Part shown: one piece after another, positions 17,986 to 26,673 of the stretch
Position numbering within the stretch: the stretch's first letter is position 1
Layout: every line of letters begins with the position of its first letter
Source of the DNA: Deltaproteobacteria bacterium
GTDB lineage: Bacteria > Desulfobacterota > SM23-61
Length of the DNA: 64,000 bases
Reading direction: 5' to 3'
Assembly (NCBI GenBank): GCA_016875165.1
Contig: VGSF01000012.1
Coordinates: forward strand, 1-64,000
The notes under the pieces: generated by a model
Told to the model about the DNA's origin: nothing
The model's database searches: none
What the model saw: only the letters and a program-made list of their open reading frames with translations
Translations under genes and position numbers: made by a program

Positions 17986-19152
17986 GTGGCTTACTTTAAT
18001 TTTCAGCTGCCCAAAGAATTGGAGGATTTTCGACTGAAGGTAAGAGAATTTATCACTCGTGAAATACTTCCCCTGGAAGAACTTTTGGAACCGGATGCAA
18101 CCCGATTACCCCAAGAACAATTAAAGAAACTTCAGGCCAAAGCCAAAGAGGCGGGCCTTTGGGCTTTGGGAGCACCGAAAAAATTCGGAGGGCAGGAGAG
18201 GAGCATTTTTGAATTAACCCTGGCCGCGGAGGAAGCTTCCCAGCACAGGTTAGGAGCCTACAACCCGGGTTTGAATGCCTTCGGGAGCGAGCCCCCCAAT
18301 GTCCTGTATGAAGGAACGGAGAGTCAAATCCAAAAGTACGTGATTCCAACGATCGAGGGCAGGGCGCACGCTTTTATGGCCATCACCGAACCCAGCGGGG
18401 GGTCGGATCCGGCCAGAGCCATTAAGACGAAGGCCGTTTTAGACGGCGATAGCTGGGTTTTGAATGGTTCCAAGACTTTCATCACCGGGGTCGATCGGGC
18501 CGAGTATGGCGTTGTCTTTGCCCGGACCGATCCGGGCCGAGAAGGGATAACGGGCTTCGTTCTGGAAAAAGGAATGCCCGGTTTTAATTGGAAAGAAGTA
18601 CCGGTCATCAGGCCCTGGTACCCCTGTGAACTTTCGTTCGAAAATTGCAGAGTCCCTCTGTACCAGCAGCTGGGGGAGAAAAACAAAGGGTTTCGCTTAA
18701 TCAACAAATGGCTGGTTAGAAATAGAATCCCCTACACTGCCGGATGCATCGGCCTGGCCTGCGCGGCCATGCGTTATGCCATCCAATATGCTCAAAAACA
18801 CGAATTAAACGGGGTGTCCCGGATCAAGAACCAGTCTTTTCAGTGGATGTTGGACGACTCCGAAATCGAAATTCGGGCAGCAAGATGGTTGGTTTGGGAA
18901 GCTGCCTGGAAAGCTGACCGAAAGGAAGATCCCCGGCGGGAAGCTTCTATTGCCAAAGTCTTTGGAACTGAAACCGCTAACCGGGTGATTGATCGATGTA
19001 TCCAGATATGTGGATTGGAAGCCTTGGCTGACCATGAAATGCCTTTGGGGCGATGGTACAGGGAATTGCGGATTAAACGGATCGGAGAAGGGCCTTCAGA
19101 GGTTCACCGGATGATCATCGGCAGGGATTATTTGCCCAAGGAGGAATCATAA
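17986..19152 (+). CDS. Acyl-CoA dehydrogenase subunit with catalytic Glu but without the FAD-reaching motifs
   Basis: A 388-residue acyl-CoA dehydrogenase starting at GTG 17986 behind AAGGAGGG. It keeps the active-site side: ITEPSGGSDPARA near 126-138, ITGVDRAEYG, and IGEGPSEVHR with Glu368 aligned to the catalytic base. It lacks the motifs normally offered to the neighbouring subunit: RxxFG is HELNG and QIHGGxG is QICGLEA. These are exactly the motifs kept by the protein encoded 116 bp upstream. Shared FAD sites in an alpha2beta2-like enzyme, as known for the steroid-degrading ChsE-type dehydrogenases, are the best reading. The CoA transferase that follows by 17 bp would make its acyl-CoA substrate. 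Confidence 0.9.
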   Translation: MAYFNFQLPKELEDFRLKVREFITREILPLEELLEPDATRLPQEQLKKLQAKAKEAGLWALGAPKKFGGQERSIFELTLAAEEASQHRLGAYNPGLNAFGSEPPNVLYEGTESQIQKYVIPTIEGRAHAFMAITEPSGGSDPARAIKTKAVLDGDSWVLNGSKTFITGVDRAEYGVVFARTDPGREGITGFVLEKGMPGFNWKEVPVIRPWYPCELSFENCRVPLYQQLGEKNKGFRLINKWLVRNRIPYTAGCIGLACAAMRYAIQYAQKHELNGVSRIKNQSFQWMLDDSEIEIRAARWLVWEAAWKADRKEDPRREASIAKVFGTETANRVIDRCIQICGLEALADHEMPLGRWYRELRIKRIGEGPSEVHRMIIGRDYLPKEES

Positions 19153-19169
19153 GAAAGGAGGCGGAAAAA

Positions 19170-20372
19170 ATGGGAACTGCAGGGATGACTCTTTCCGGGA
19201 TAAGGGTTTTGGACCTGGGACAGATTTACAACGGATCCTATTGTGGGTTGTTGCTCGGGTTCCTGGGAGCGGAAATCATTAAATTGGAACCTCCCACCGG
19301 AGAGAATTTGCGGAAACGTACGGAAGGTCAGCAAATTGATAGCTATGCATTTAATCTTTTAAACTTAAACAAGAGAGGAATCACTTTAAATTTAAAGGAT
19401 CCGAAAGGGAAGGAACTATTTAAAGAGCTGGTCAAAAAAGTGGATGTACTCATTGAAAATTTCGCGACCGGCGTAATGGAACAGTTAGGGTTAGGATACG
19501 AAGTCTTACACAAAATTAACCCCCGGCTGATTTATGCTTCCGGTAAAGGATTTGGCTCAACAGGCCCGTATTCTAATTTTTTAGCCATGGATTTAACGGT
19601 TCAAGCAATGTCCGGCTTGATGAGCGTCACTGGGTTCCCTGATGGCCCGCCTACCAAGTGCGGTCCAGCCTTAGCTGACTTTATGGGCGGGGTAACTCTA
19701 CTCGCGGGTATTTTGGCAGCGCTTTACCAGAGAGAGCAAACTCAAAGAGGCCAATATGTTGAATCTTCTATGCATGAAGCCATCTTACCCACACTTACTT
19801 CCCAATTAGAGGGGTATTTTAGGTTGAAAGGGGAAGCTGCGGAGAGAACAGGAAATAGACATGGGGGGTTGTCCACGTGCCCCTACAATGTTTATGAGGC
19901 CAAAGATGGCCATGTAGCCATTATATGTGCAAATAACAGTCACTGGCATAGCTTGTGCAAAACCATCGGGCGGGAGGAATTGGCGAAAAATGAGAAATAT
20001 TCGAACAATCTTAAACGGTGTGCCAATATCGATTATATTGATGAGGAAATTAACAAGTGGACCAGGACGAAATCTCGGTTTGAGATCCATAAAATTTTGT
20101 TCGATGCTCATGTGCCTTCTGCTCCAGTCATGAAACTGGCTGAGGTCGTCAATGATCCTCACCATTTGGAAAGAGGAATGCTGCAGGATATCGAACACCC
20201 CGAAAAAGGCTCCGTCAGGGTGTTTGGCAATCCCGTTCGGTTATCGGAAAATGCCCCCCTTAAGTTAAGGTCCGCTCCCCTGCTGGGGCAAGATAATGAT
20301 GCTGTATTTCAGGAATTATTGGGTATCAAGCCTGAAGAAATCCAGGGATTGAAGGAGCAGAAGGTTATCTGA
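19170..20372 (+). CDS. CaiB/BaiF (family III) CoA transferase, copy 1
   Basis: A 400-residue family III CoA transferase, an enzyme that moves CoA between carboxylic acids through an Asp-linked anhydride. Family blocks are present: LSGIRVLDLGQIYNG near the start, GAEIIKLEPPTGENLRKR near 32-50, LNLNKRGITLNLK, and the catalytic-Asp stretch ALADFMGGVTLLAGILAALY, with its Asp about residue 170. The C-terminal half carries the usual LDDPRF-like (here LAKNEKYSNN) and HEM-like segments. It is in an operon with the split acyl-CoA dehydrogenase and next to two TAXI systems, which suggests it activates the imported acid. An AAAGGAGG ribosome site sets the ATG. Confidence 0.92.
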   Translation: MGTAGMTLSGIRVLDLGQIYNGSYCGLLLGFLGAEIIKLEPPTGENLRKRTEGQQIDSYAFNLLNLNKRGITLNLKDPKGKELFKELVKKVDVLIENFATGVMEQLGLGYEVLHKINPRLIYASGKGFGSTGPYSNFLAMDLTVQAMSGLMSVTGFPDGPPTKCGPALADFMGGVTLLAGILAALYQREQTQRGQYVESSMHEAILPTLTSQLEGYFRLKGEAAERTGNRHGGLSTCPYNVYEAKDGHVAIICANNSHWHSLCKTIGREELAKNEKYSNNLKRCANIDYIDEEINKWTRTKSRFEIHKILFDAHVPSAPVMKLAEVVNDPHHLERGMLQDIEHPEKGSVRVFGNPVRLSENAPLKLRSAPLLGQDNDAVFQELLGIKPEEIQGLKEQKVI

Positions 20373-20472
20373 TTCCAAACGAATTCTGGAAAAGCAGGAA
20401 AGCCAAACGGTACCTATGCGGTGCCTATTTTTCTAAAGCTGAATAAAAAAATCGAGAGAGGAGGGTAACATC

Positions 20473-21474
20473 ATGAGGAGAGGAAAAACTAATTTCTGGA
20501 TGGTCGTATTAACCCTGCTGGGAGCCCTGCTCATGGTAGCGGGATTTCCCCAAGAAGGAAGCGCTCAGAAGAAATTTTGGAAGATTGGGACAGCCGGGTC
20601 AGGAGGAACCTTCTATTTCCTGGGTTCAGGCATAGCCAATGTGGTGACCAAATACGTGGAAGAGGTGAAACTAACCCCCGAGGCCACAGGGGGAGGAATT
20701 GAGAATTTGCGCCGAATCAATCGGGGGGCTTTGGAACTCGCCCTTATTACGCCCTCAGATATGATGGTCGTCTTAAACGACCGCACCGGAAGCCCTGAAA
20801 AAATATCTGTTATGGGCGGAGCTCACGACTCTGTATTGCATTTAGTGGCCCGGAAAGATACCGGGTATAAAACCGCCAAGGACTTTTACCATAAGGGAGT
20901 AAAAGTGGGCATCGGGGAACCGGGCAGTGCCGTTCAGACCGTTAACATAGTTGGTCTGAAAGTTTTTGGCCTAACGGTTAAGGACGTGGAGGCGCATCCC
21001 ATATCCCAAGCCGCATGCGCAGAGGCCATTAAAGACGGAGTCATTAAAGGTTATATGGGGGGGAGTGGTGTGCCCCTGGCGGGGGTAAGTAACGTGACTC
21101 AATCCATTGATGCGGTTATTCTTCCATTTACCGAAGATGAAATAAAAAGATTTCAAGTAGAGCTCCCCTTTTTTTATGGTATCACGATTCCGGCTAAAAC
21201 CTACCGGGGTCAGGATAAACCCGTCTATACAGCTGGGTACCCCATCATGATGATGGTCCGATCTGATTTGGATCCCGACTTGGTTGCTAAGATCATCAAA
21301 GCGATTTATGAACACACGGATGAAATTGCCCAGGTTCATCCTGCGGGGAAAGATTTAAATATTAATAGTGTTTTTAAAGGGGTCGATTACGGCTATAGCC
21401 TGGGATTTAAGTTTCATCCAGGAGCGATCAAATATTTAAAAGAACAAAAAAAATGGAACCCCAAATATGATTGA
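20473..21474 (+). CDS. TAXI-family TRAP transporter solute receptor (second module)
   Basis: A 333-residue periplasmic receptor with a signal peptide ending near GSAQ-KK (residue 32). The TAXI signature IGTAGSGGTFYFLGSGIANV follows at once, then the ATGGGIENLRRINRGALEL block, both close to the classical family pattern. It should hand its ligand to the permease at 22069. A hairpin resembling a terminator lies 10 bp after its stop and a family B element fills the gap to the permease, so the two genes may not be tightly co-transcribed. Its ribosome site is GAGGAGGG. Confidence 0.93.
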   Translation: MRRGKTNFWMVVLTLLGALLMVAGFPQEGSAQKKFWKIGTAGSGGTFYFLGSGIANVVTKYVEEVKLTPEATGGGIENLRRINRGALELALITPSDMMVVLNDRTGSPEKISVMGGAHDSVLHLVARKDTGYKTAKDFYHKGVKVGIGEPGSAVQTVNIVGLKVFGLTVKDVEAHPISQAACAEAIKDGVIKGYMGGSGVPLAGVSNVTQSIDAVILPFTEDEIKRFQVELPFFYGITIPAKTYRGQDKPVYTAGYPIMMMVRSDLDPDLVAKIIKAIYEHTDEIAQVHPAGKDLNINSVFKGVDYGYSLGFKFHPGAIKYLKEQKKWNPKYD

Positions 21475-21483
21475 TTTTTAACA

Positions 21484-21521
21484 AGGCAGAGGAAGGCATC
21501 TTTCAAAGCCTTCCTCTGCCT
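21484..21521 (+). terminator. Stem-loop after the second TAXI receptor
   Basis: A perfect 14-bp stem, AGGCAGAGGAAGGC (21484-21497) with GCCTTCCTCTGCCT (21508-21521), and a 10-nt loop. It is followed by GTTTG rather than a long T run. It could stop or attenuate transcription between receptor and permease. Confidence 0.55.
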
Positions 21522-21542
21522 GTTTGCCTGGGGTCCATAATT

Positions 21543-21800
21543 GATGAACTCGTAAAAAGGCAGAAAAGCCGTCACTCCTGCGAAAGCAGTCCGCCTCAGG
21601 CGGACAGAACTACCTGAATTAACTGGATTCCCGCTTTCGCGGGAATGACGAAAATGGGACAAAAGTCGCGAAATGGTCATTGCGAGCGCCAGCGAAGCAA
21701 TCTCGTTTTTATAAGTGCCCGAAAAGACAAGATTGCTTCGTCGTCCCGCCAATGCGGAACTCCTCGCAATGACAGGAACAGGACTTTTTAGGAGATCATC
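21543..21800. mobile_element. Inverted-repeat element, family B, copy 4 (composite body)
   Basis: Ends GATGAACTCGTAAAAAGGC and GACTTTTTAGGAGATCATC. Flanked by the 6-bp direct repeat ATAATT (21537-21542, 21801-21806). At 258 bp it is about twice the usual length: the left half has the type II body and the right half the type I body. A GTCCGCCTCAGGCGGAC palindrome sits at 21589-21605. Confidence 0.85.
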
Positions 21801-22068
21801 ATAATTAGGATTTCATAAAAAAAGTTTTTTTGTCGATAATTCCCTGGCCCATCTTTTCAGAAGAGAAAACCCATATGGCCCCAAGTTTTAGGGTCTTCAG
21901 TAAAGAGGCGGGAGGCTGTACCCATAGTCCCTACTGGCGTATGATCCTTCTTTTGTTTCTTTTCAGCCTCTACGATTCTGCCCCGATCACATGGGTTTCA
22001 GGATTTGAAAGGGAAAAAAAGCCAATTAATCCTTGGGATCAAACGAACAAGAGGATAAAAGGTGACTC

Positions 22069-23970
22069 ATGGACCCAACTGGGAAAGAAAGATATCCTAA
22101 GCCAAAATGGTTGATTTATTTAACCACCCTCACTGCCTTGACTCTGGTTACCTATCATCTTATTGCCGCAGGGTACAAACCCTTACCCGGAATCCAGCAT
22201 CGGGCGATCCACATAGGGTTGGGATTCATATTGATCTGGCTCGTCTTTCCTATATCTTCTCGTTTGCGGGGGAACCGGATAGCCTTCTGGGTCGATCTGG
22301 CCTTTGCATTCATTACGGCGATCATCACCATTTACGTCTTTCATAGTTTCACCACCTATGCTGACCGAGTGGGACTGCCGCCCACCACGCCGGATATTAT
22401 TCTGGGAATCATTACCATTCTGTTTACCCTAGAAGTAGCCCGTAGAACCACGGGATGGGTTTTCCCCATGATCACCGTGGGCTTTTTGCTTTTCGCGATT
22501 TTTGGCCCATATATTCCCGAGCCTTTTGCCCACGGAGGTTTGAACATACCTCGGATCGTTTCATCTTTTTTTCTTACCCTCGAAGGGACGTATGGTTTTA
22601 TTACCGGGGTCTCGGCAAATTACATTTTGATTTTTATCGTTTTGGCTGCCGTGATCCGGTATACTGCCGCAGGCCAATTCATTATGGATTTTACCATGTC
22701 TATCATTGGGAAAGTTCGAGGGGGGCCGGCCAAAATGGCCGTGGTGGCCAGTGCTCTGATGGGAACGATCACAGGAAGCAGCATGGCCAATGTGGCCGGG
22801 ACTGGTTCCTTCACGATTCCCTTAATGAAGAGCCTCGGGTATCGAAAGGAATTCGCTGGGGGAGTAGAAGCTAGCGCCAGCATGGGAGCGCAAATCATGC
22901 CGCCGGTGATGGGCGGATCCATCTTTATCATGATGGAGATTTTAGGTGTTCCTTACTGGGATATCTGTGTTGCTGCCTTCCCCATGGCGATTCTCTTTTT
23001 CATTGGTCTATTTATCGCCGTGGATTATGAGGCGATACGACTCAATTTAATTGGTTTTTCCAGAAAGGATCTACCGTCTTTTTTCCCGACCTTACGAAGT
23101 GGCTGGTATTTGATGTTACCCATTCTTACCTTGGTTTATATGTTAGTTAAAGGAGTGACTCCTCAGCGGGCCGGATTCACAGCGATTCTGATAGCTATCG
23201 TTACAGGCATTATTTCTAAAAGAAATCGCCTGAATTGGCGAAAGCTAATTGCAGCCATAGAAATGGGGGCTAAAGATGCCCTGGTAGTGATAGGAATCGT
23301 TGGAGCAGCCAGTTTGATTCAAGGGATTGTTTCGGTTACTGGTTTGGGACTTAACCTTTCCAATATCCTGGTTGAGCTTTCTGGGGGAAATCTCTTCGTT
23401 CTCCTTTTATTGACCGCCATTACGTCCTTGATCTTAGGCATGGGGCTTCCTATAATTGTTTGTTATACTTTGCTCTCTATGCTCGTAGCTCCAGCTTTAA
23501 TTAAGCTGGGTGTTCTGCCCCTCGCGGCCCATCTATTCATATTTTATTATGGCGTCATCAGTGCCATAACTCCGCCTGTCGCCCCTGATGCTTTTGTGGC
23601 TTCCGGAATTGCAGGAGCCGATCCTTATAAAGTGGCCGTAGAAGCTGTGCTCATTGCCCTGCCCATCTACTTAATTCCTTTCTTTTTTGTATACAACCCT
23701 ATCTTCATTTTAAGGGCGTCGACCCCTTGGTTAGAATTTTTGTGGGTTTTCTTGACTGGAATTGCTGGCGTTTATGCCCTTGCATCGGGCCTTCAAGGAT
23801 ACATGCTCAAGAATACTCGTTTAAATATCACGGAGCGATCAATTCTCGTAGTAACCGCGATCCTTTTGATTGCCCCTTTAAAATGGGAAAGCTTGTTTGC
23901 TTTAGTCATCCTTATCGTCATTCAAACGTGGGCTTTTTTAAAGGGAAAAAGGCAGACTCCGCAGGGATAA
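22069..23970 (+). CDS. TRAP transporter fused 4TM-12TM permease (second module)
   Basis: A 633-residue fused TRAP permease of the same build as the one at 14721. Four N-terminal helices (about 15-120) are followed by the DctM-like core. Blocks include RGGPAKMAVVASALMGTITG, SSMANVAGTGSFTIPLMKSL, ASMGAQIMPPVMGGSIFI, GMGLPIIVCYTLLSML and AITPPVAPDAFVASGIAGAD. It should import, with sodium, the ligand of the receptor at 20473. The ATG has an AAAGGTG ribosome site 5 bp away. An overlapping out-of-frame ORF upstream (21830-22114) is not supported. Confidence 0.93.
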   Translation: MDPTGKERYPKPKWLIYLTTLTALTLVTYHLIAAGYKPLPGIQHRAIHIGLGFILIWLVFPISSRLRGNRIAFWVDLAFAFITAIITIYVFHSFTTYADRVGLPPTTPDIILGIITILFTLEVARRTTGWVFPMITVGFLLFAIFGPYIPEPFAHGGLNIPRIVSSFFLTLEGTYGFITGVSANYILIFIVLAAVIRYTAAGQFIMDFTMSIIGKVRGGPAKMAVVASALMGTITGSSMANVAGTGSFTIPLMKSLGYRKEFAGGVEASASMGAQIMPPVMGGSIFIMMEILGVPYWDICVAAFPMAILFFIGLFIAVDYEAIRLNLIGFSRKDLPSFFPTLRSGWYLMLPILTLVYMLVKGVTPQRAGFTAILIAIVTGIISKRNRLNWRKLIAAIEMGAKDALVVIGIVGAASLIQGIVSVTGLGLNLSNILVELSGGNLFVLLLLTAITSLILGMGLPIIVCYTLLSMLVAPALIKLGVLPLAAHLFIFYYGVISAITPPVAPDAFVASGIAGADPYKVAVEAVLIALPIYLIPFFFVYNPIFILRASTPWLEFLWVFLTGIAGVYALASGLQGYMLKNTRLNITERSILVVTAILLIAPLKWESLFALVILIVIQTWAFLKGKRQTPQG

Positions 23971-24158
23971 GTTTTTTCGATTCCTCTTCAGGCAAGAAGA
24001 GGGGAAAAATTAGGCCCGGATCACACCCCAAACGCGGCAGAAGGGACTTTTAGGAAAAATATCCTTGGGTTATGCCAGCAAGTTTCCCGGACTGAGGGAA
24101 AGCTCTAACCCCGAGAACTTTTGCGGATAGGAAGGTTACTTTAAAGGAGGGTTCGCCT

Positions 24159-25364
24159 ATGGATTTCGTCATCTCTGAAGAGTTACGAATGATCCAATCA
24201 ACACTAAGAAAACTGGTCGACCAGGACATCCGGCCCAGATTGGCCGGACTTGATCCCGATGCCATTGAATTGCCCGAAAAAGATAAGCAGCAACTCCGGG
24301 AAAAGGTGAAAAAATTGGGGATGCAGGCTATGGGAGCTCCCCTTGAATATGGAGGTGGCGGCGTGGGTACCTTAGGACTCTGTTTGGCTGCTGAAGAATT
24401 GGCCAAACATAGGTTAGGGTCCTACCGGCCTACGCTGGGAGCTTTCTGCGGACATTTTGCGGGAGAGGCCCCTGGCAACCTTCTTTTCTGCAATGCCGAG
24501 CAAAGGGAACGGTACCTTCTGCCAGTCATCCGCCTGGAGAAAGAAAGTTGTTTTGCTCTGACCGAACCAGATGCTGGGACAGATACGGCAAATATTCGGA
24601 CTTCTGCGGTTCGGGAGGGGGACCACTGGATATTGAACGGGGAAAAACGTTTCATCACTGGGGGAGATGCCGCGGATTTTGCGATGGTATTTGCGGTGAC
24701 CGATAAAAAGTTGAAAGCGAAGGGGGGAATTACCTGCTTTTTGGTTGACAAGGAAACTCCGGGTTTCAAAATGGCGAGATTAATTCCTGTGATTAGGCCC
24801 TGGTATCCGGCAGAGCTGGTCTTTACGGACTGCGTGGTACCTGCAGAGAACGTTCTCGGAGAAGTGGGTCAGGGATTTGAAATGATTCAGGCGTGGCTGG
24901 GTCAGAATCGGATGTTGTACTCGGCAAATGTGGTTGGGACGGCGGATGAATCCCTGAAATTAGCCGTTGACTATGCGAATGTACGCCAGACCTTTGGCCA
25001 GCCCCTGTCTTCTCGCCAAGCCATTCAATGGATGATCGCCGATTCGGCAGTGGAACTCTATGCGGCCCGCCTGTTGGTGTATTCCTGTGCCTGGAAGATG
25101 GAGAATAAGGTCGGGGGCGATTTGCGGATGGAAGTCTCTATGGTCAAGCTTTTTGCTACGGAGATGGTGGGAAGGGTAGTCGATCGGGCCATACAGGTGC
25201 ATGGGGGGATGGGAGTCACCAAAGAGTTGCCCCTGGAGAGATGGTATCGGGAACCGCGGATCAAGAGGATCGGGGAAGGGACTTCAGAGATTCACCGGCA
25301 GGTGATCTCTCGCGGGATTATCCGGGGTTTTTACCCTTACAACCCATTTGAGAAGGTTAGTTAA
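24159..25364 (+). CDS. Acyl-CoA dehydrogenase, complete homomeric type
   Basis: A 401-residue flavoprotein that oxidises an acyl-CoA to the 2-enoyl-CoA and passes electrons to ETF. All usual motifs are in one chain: ALTEPDAGTDTANI, ITGGDAADFA, RQTFGQPLSSRQAIQW, QVHGGMGVTKELPLERWYR, and the catalytic IGEGTSEIHR with Glu373. It is therefore a self-sufficient homotetramer, unlike the pair at 16739/17986. It follows the second TAXI permease by 188 bp and has an AAAGGAGGG ribosome site, so it probably acts on that module's substrate. Confidence 0.95.
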   Translation: MDFVISEELRMIQSTLRKLVDQDIRPRLAGLDPDAIELPEKDKQQLREKVKKLGMQAMGAPLEYGGGGVGTLGLCLAAEELAKHRLGSYRPTLGAFCGHFAGEAPGNLLFCNAEQRERYLLPVIRLEKESCFALTEPDAGTDTANIRTSAVREGDHWILNGEKRFITGGDAADFAMVFAVTDKKLKAKGGITCFLVDKETPGFKMARLIPVIRPWYPAELVFTDCVVPAENVLGEVGQGFEMIQAWLGQNRMLYSANVVGTADESLKLAVDYANVRQTFGQPLSSRQAIQWMIADSAVELYAARLLVYSCAWKMENKVGGDLRMEVSMVKLFATEMVGRVVDRAIQVHGGMGVTKELPLERWYREPRIKRIGEGTSEIHRQVISRGIIRGFYPYNPFEKVS

Positions 25365-25452
25365 CCCTACAACGACAGTTACTTATTAAACTATTGATTT
25401 TATAGCCCTTTTTTAATATTAGTCGATGTTATATTGAAAGAACGATTTTATT

Positions 25453-25607
25453 GATGATCTCGTAAAAAGTCTGAAAATACGTTTTTCTGTCATTCCGGCC
25501 CCGATTTTCATCGGGATAAACTCCAGCCGGAATCCAGTCTTTTCAAATAGTTATAAGTTCTCTGGACTCCGGTTTTCACCGGAGTGACGACTTTTTACGA
25601 AGCCATC
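25453..25607. mobile_element. Inverted-repeat element, family B, copy 5
   Basis: Ends GATGATCTCGTAAAAAGTC and GACTTTTTACGAAGCCATC, flanked by the 6-bp direct repeat TTTATT (25447-25452, 25608-25613). Type II body with inner CCCCGATTTTCATCGGGAT and ACTCCGGTTTTCACCGGAGT hairpins. Confidence 0.88.
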
Positions 25608-25626
25608 TTTATTGTGTTTTCGACGA

Positions 25627-25763
25627 GTTATTAACACCCCCACCCTAACCCTCCCCCATCCAGGGGGAGGGAATTCGGGAGGCCCCAAGTATCCCCCCTC
25701 CCCTGGCGGGAGGGGGTTGGGGGGAGGGGGATAAAAAAGGAAATTCCTATACAATCAAGTTAC
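25627..25763. repeat. G/C-rich repeat with GGAAATTCCTATACAAT end
   Basis: It starts GTTATTAACACCCCCACCC, contains two CCCTCCCC/GGGGAGGG hairpins, and ends with AAAAAAGGAAATTCCTATA followed by CAATCAAGTTA. A shorter copy is at 14400-14490, and the end motif alone occurs at 8938-8968. Together with the family B copy it fills the gap 25365-25835. Confidence 0.6.
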
Positions 25764-25835
25764 AGATTACAGTAAAGCTCAAATGTCGTTGTAGGGTTAA
25801 GGAAGGGGAAAAAATTAAAAGGAGGAGGATAGAAT

Positions 25836-26609
25836 ATGAAGCTGATATACGAAGTGAAAGACAAGGTGGCCTATATTACCATCAACCGGCCTGAGGTAAT
25901 GAATGCCATGGATGCCGAGGTTTATGCCGAGTTATCCAAGGCCTGGATCGATGTTCGCGACAACCCGGACGTTTGGGTAGCCATTATTACCGGAGCAGGA
26001 GAGAAGGCATTTACTGCGGGGGCCGACTTAAGGTCTTTCATTCCCCGGACGCCCGAAAAAGCTGATTTTTGCCTTACTCAGAAGAACATGATCCTGAATC
26101 GGGGATTAGAGGTGTGGAAGCCCGTGATTGCCGCAGTCAATGGATACTGCCTGGCAGGAGGGGTGACCTTGCTTTTTGCCACAGACATCCGCATCGCAGC
26201 CGAACACGCCGTGTTTGAAATTTCTGAGGTAAAAAGAGGCATTTTGCCAGGAAACGGAGGGACGCAAAGAGCCCTTCGACAGCTCCCCTATGCCATTGCC
26301 ATGGAAATGCTGCTTCTCGGAAGGCGTTTAACCGCCCAAGAAGCCCTTGCTTACGGCCTAATCAATAAAATCGTCCCTCTGAATGAATTGATGCCGACCG
26401 CGGAGCAGTCCGCTAAACAGCTCTGTGAAAACGGTCCGTTAGCCCTGCGCGCCATTAAAGAACTGGCCATCAGGAGTCAAAGTTTACCCCTGGAACATGG
26501 CCTGCGTTTGGAGGAATCTTTTCAAGAATTTCTTCGCACAACCGAGGATGCCAAAGAGGGACCCCGAGCTTTTGCCGAAAAAAGAAAACCAATATACCAA
26601 GCCCGCTAA
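25836..26609 (+). CDS. Enoyl-CoA hydratase/isomerase family protein
   Basis: A 257-residue crotonase-fold enzyme. Oxyanion-hole stretches are GEKAFTAGADLRSF (about 53-66) and NGYCLAGGVTLLFATDIRIA (about 97-116). The catalytic-loop block FEISEVKRGILPGNGGTQR corresponds to the conserved FGxPEVxxGxxPGxGGTQR, with Glu kept in SEV. It would hydrate the enoyl-CoA made by the acyl-CoA dehydrogenases, though crotonase folds also do isomerase or lyase chemistry. An AAGGAGGAGG ribosome site and a 64-bp distance to the CitE-like gene suggest one operon. Confidence 0.93.
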   Translation: MKLIYEVKDKVAYITINRPEVMNAMDAEVYAELSKAWIDVRDNPDVWVAIITGAGEKAFTAGADLRSFIPRTPEKADFCLTQKNMILNRGLEVWKPVIAAVNGYCLAGGVTLLFATDIRIAAEHAVFEISEVKRGILPGNGGTQRALRQLPYAIAMEMLLLGRRLTAQEALAYGLINKIVPLNELMPTAEQSAKQLCENGPLALRAIKELAIRSQSLPLEHGLRLEESFQEFLRTTEDAKEGPRAFAEKRKPIYQAR

Positions 26610-26673
26610 ATTGAGAGTTTTCCAATCTACGCTACTGTTTTAGTATACCCTTTAGGGGAAAGGAGAAGGAATA

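Noticed and set aside
21830-22114. 94-codon ORF before the second TAXI permease
   Set aside because: It overlaps the permease start out of frame, has no ribosome site and no recognisable domain.
25627-25763. Repeated C-rich / G-rich tracts considered as a CRISPR-like array
   Set aside because: No regular repeat-spacer spacing and no cas genes; they are hairpin-forming intergenic repeats.
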